Positions 62,277 to 64,000 of a DNA stretch of 64,000 bases are shown here, piece after piece. The DNA comes from Chitinibacter sp046530675 (GTDB lineage: Bacteria > Pseudomonadota > Gammaproteobacteria > Burkholderiales > Chitinibacteraceae), in contig NZ_CP172558.1 of NCBI RefSeq assembly GCF_046530675.1, positions 682,001 to 746,000 on the forward strand, given 5' to 3'. Numbering within the stretch: the first letter of the stretch is position 1; each line of letters starts with the position of its first letter. The notes below the pieces were generated by a model. That model had not been told where the DNA came from. It saw only the letters and a list, made by a program, of their open reading frames with translations, and made no database searches. Made by a program: the position numbers and the translations under genes.

Positions 62277-63221
62277 ATGAAATCAAACAACAAGGGTATA
62301 TTAATCGGCGCATTGCTAGTCAGCGCCTGCAGCACAACACCCCCTGAGAGTATCCCTTCAAAACCGAAAGCTACACCCGTTCCCGTCGGGGCGGCGTCTT
62401 CAATGCCCGCCTATAGCTGCAATTACAAATCCAAATCCGGCAGCGGCGGCTTTTACAAAGACGACGGCCCGATGAGCGATTTGCCCGACAATATCAACCA
62501 GATCGCCGAACCGACCCCGCGCTGGGAGCCTTTGCATAAATGGGCCAACCGCCCCTATACCGTGCTCGGCCTTTCGTTCACGCCCCTGCAGGCGCCGGGG
62601 CAACTGAGCGAGCAGGGTATGGCCAGCTGGTATGGCCGGAAATTCCACGGCCAGAAAACCAGTACCGGCGAAGTCTACGACATGTTCCAGATGACCGCTG
62701 CGCACCCGACGCTGCCGCTACCGAGCTACGCACGCGTCACCAATGTCAAAAATGGCCGCAGCGTGATTGTGCGTGTGAATGACAGGGGGCCCTTCCATAA
62801 AGGTCGCGTGATGGATTTATCGTTCCTCGCTGCTTGCCGGCTGGGTTATGCCACTGGCGGCAGCGCCGAAGTCAAAGTCGAAAGCCTGCTGCCAGGCGAT
62901 GCACCGGGCAGCATCATTGCCGCAGCAGCTCAAGCCACGCCGGCACCCGCACAGCCCATTGCGCCGCGTGCGATTCCAATCGCCGATCAGGGCGGCGCCG
63001 TGTTTGTTCAACTGGGCGCATTCAGCTCGATCCAGAACGCCGAAAGTTTCAAAGCCCATTTGATGCGCGAGCTGGATAAAGACAGCAATAAACTCGCAAT
63101 CCATAGCAGTAACAAGCTGCACCGCGTCAAACTCGGCCCCTATGCCAACCGCGAGCTCGCGCTGGCCGCGATCAGGGAATTGACTGGCGACCGAAATCTG
63201 CGCGCCGTCGTCGCACAATAA
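62277..63221 (+). CDS. rlpA: Septal-ring lytic transglycosylase lipoprotein RlpA
   Basis: 314 aa. The lipoprotein signal has lipobox VSAC with Cys18. The double-psi beta-barrel domain has GMASWYGRKFHGQKTSTGEVYDM and the catalytic-Asp motif RVNDRGPFHKGRVMDLS. An Ala/Pro linker leads to the C-terminal SPOR domain (FVQLGAFSSIQNAESF...VKLGPYANRELA), which binds denuded glycan at the septum. It follows rodA by 27 nt, the mrdA-rodA-rlpA order found in many proteobacteria. Confidence 0.95.
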   Translation: MKSNNKGILIGALLVSACSTTPPESIPSKPKATPVPVGAASSMPAYSCNYKSKSGSGGFYKDDGPMSDLPDNINQIAEPTPRWEPLHKWANRPYTVLGLSFTPLQAPGQLSEQGMASWYGRKFHGQKTSTGEVYDMFQMTAAHPTLPLPSYARVTNVKNGRSVIVRVNDRGPFHKGRVMDLSFLAACRLGYATGGSAEVKVESLLPGDAPGSIIAAAAQATPAPAQPIAPRAIPIADQGGAVFVQLGAFSSIQNAESFKAHLMRELDKDSNKLAIHSSNKLHRVKLGPYANRELALAAIRELTGDRNLRAVVAQ

Positions 63222-63257
63222 GCTTTTTGCTGCGTAAAACATTTGCTCGGAGTCTTT

Positions 63258-64000
63258 GTGAAATCATTGCGCCTGATGGCTTTGCTACTCGTCCTGCTGG
63301 GTCCAACCAGCCAGGCCGAATCCTTGTTTGATTCCGAAGACGGCAATCTGGATCTCAGCCACTATTTGCTCAATCAAAAAGGCTTTTTGCCGGTGCCGAT
63401 TCTGATTACCGAACCTGCACTTGATTATGGCGGCGGGATTGGCGCGCTGTGGTTTAACGAATCGTTTGCAGAAAAACAGGCCAGCGAAGGTCAGTTTGCC
63501 GTTCCGACAATGGGCGGCTTATTCGGTTTCAAGACCGGCAATGGCAGCTGGGGCGCAGGCGGCGGCTATTTCATTCCGCTCGATCATGACCGCTACCGTT
63601 ATCTTGGCGGCGCAGGCAAATTCAATCTGAATCTCGATTACTACTCGCTCTCCGGCCAGCAAAATGCCTATGCTTTTGAAGGCGTCGGACTGATTCAGCA
63701 ACTACTGGCTCGAATCGGCGATTCAAACTGGTTTATCGGTCCACGCTATGTGTACGCCCGCACCGAAGCACAATTTGCTTCGAATCGTCCCGCTGAAATC
63801 ATTCCAAATAATCTGGATATACAAATCGGCCAGCTCTCGCTGCTGATCGATTACGACTCGCGCAACAATCTACTGACACCATCGGCAGGTAGTTTCATCG
63901 AAGCCGAACTCGGCGCGGTACGCGAAGCTCTCGGCGCCAATGTCGAATACAACAGTTTCAATTTGCGCGGCTATCACTATCAAGCCCTGGGCAAGCAATG
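63258..64000 (+). CDS. D15/Omp85-type outer-membrane beta-barrel protein (truncated by window edge)
   Basis: Partial: 247 codons from GTG 63258 (GGAG 5 nt upstream) with no stop before the right edge. A signal peptide MKSLRLMALLLVLLGPTSQA precedes Glu21. The body alternates Gly/Tyr/aromatic residues typical of beta strands (YGGGIGALWFNESF, GSWGAGGGYFIPL, FEGVGLIQQLL). The LLIDYDSRNNLLTPSAGSFIEAELG segment matches the bacterial surface antigen (D15) barrel motif of the BamA/TamA superfamily. No POTRA domains precede the barrel, so it is not BamA itself. It is 36 nt after rlpA and possibly co-transcribed. Confidence 0.8.
   Translation, partial: MKSLRLMALLLVLLGPTSQAESLFDSEDGNLDLSHYLLNQKGFLPVPILITEPALDYGGGIGALWFNESFAEKQASEGQFAVPTMGGLFGFKTGNGSWGAGGGYFIPLDHDRYRYLGGAGKFNLNLDYYSLSGQQNAYAFEGVGLIQQLLARIGDSNWFIGPRYVYARTEAQFASNRPAEIIPNNLDIQIGQLSLLIDYDSRNNLLTPSAGSFIEAELGAVREALGANVEYNSFNLRGYHYQALGKQ

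Overview
The window looks like chromosomal DNA of a betaproteobacterium, most likely in the Neisseriales and possibly Chitinibacteraceae. The evidence is moderate-GC housekeeping genes with betaproteobacterial gene orders (dusB-fis, gatCAB divergent from mreBCD-mrdA-rodA-rlpA, hemA-prfA) and a secreted protein with two chitin-binding modules. The genus is an inference. I found no prophage, IS transposase, CRISPR array, rRNA or tRNA.

Layout. 1-11906 (minus strand) holds two complete, clearly different NADPH glutamate synthases in tandem. One is an enterobacterial-type gltB/gltD pair (gltD cut by the window edge). The other is an alpha/beta-type gltBD operon. A small unknown gene lies between them. 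12391-27990 (plus) is a chemosensory and signalling cluster: a short receptor-like protein, cheY, a STAS protein, cheA, two tandem receptor-cheW pairs, cheR, cheB, a REC-EAL regulator, a hybrid kinase and a final response regulator. 27991-33568 has hemF, dusB-fis, purH and purD. 33735-40980 has Fur-box-controlled feoAB, a membrane GGDEF/EAL protein, and hemA-prfA. 41028-49224 has an orphan STAND-type ATPase, an RNB exoribonuclease, a zinc-ribbon protein, panD, and an M60-type metallopeptidase with CBM5/12-like modules. 49316-53000 is a patchwork: pterin dehydratase, CDGSH protein, SRPBCC protein, periplasmic binding protein, a repeat-filled intergenic stretch and an AT-rich DUF2971 gene. 53075-56331 (minus) is gatCAB. 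56575-64000 (plus) is the rod-shape operon followed by rlpA and a truncated D15-type outer-membrane protein.

The most notable signals are not classical genes. (1) A family of about eight intergenic elements, each 48-49 bp, bounded by GGGTAT...ATACCC and usually sitting within about 10 nt of a stop codon; in several cases they are merged with a terminator hairpin. (2) Arrays of a 7-bp GTGAGGN repeat, one of them inside the gltB coding sequence. (3) A CheA kinase with an internal segment matching the c-di-GMP-binding MshEN motif, in a cluster that also encodes a c-di-GMP phosphodiesterase response regulator. (4) A receptor-like protein next to cheY that ends with a CheZ-like FQDxxxQ motif and an acidic-aromatic tail. 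Together, (3) and (4) suggest a chemosensory pathway wired to c-di-GMP with an unconventional CheY phosphatase.
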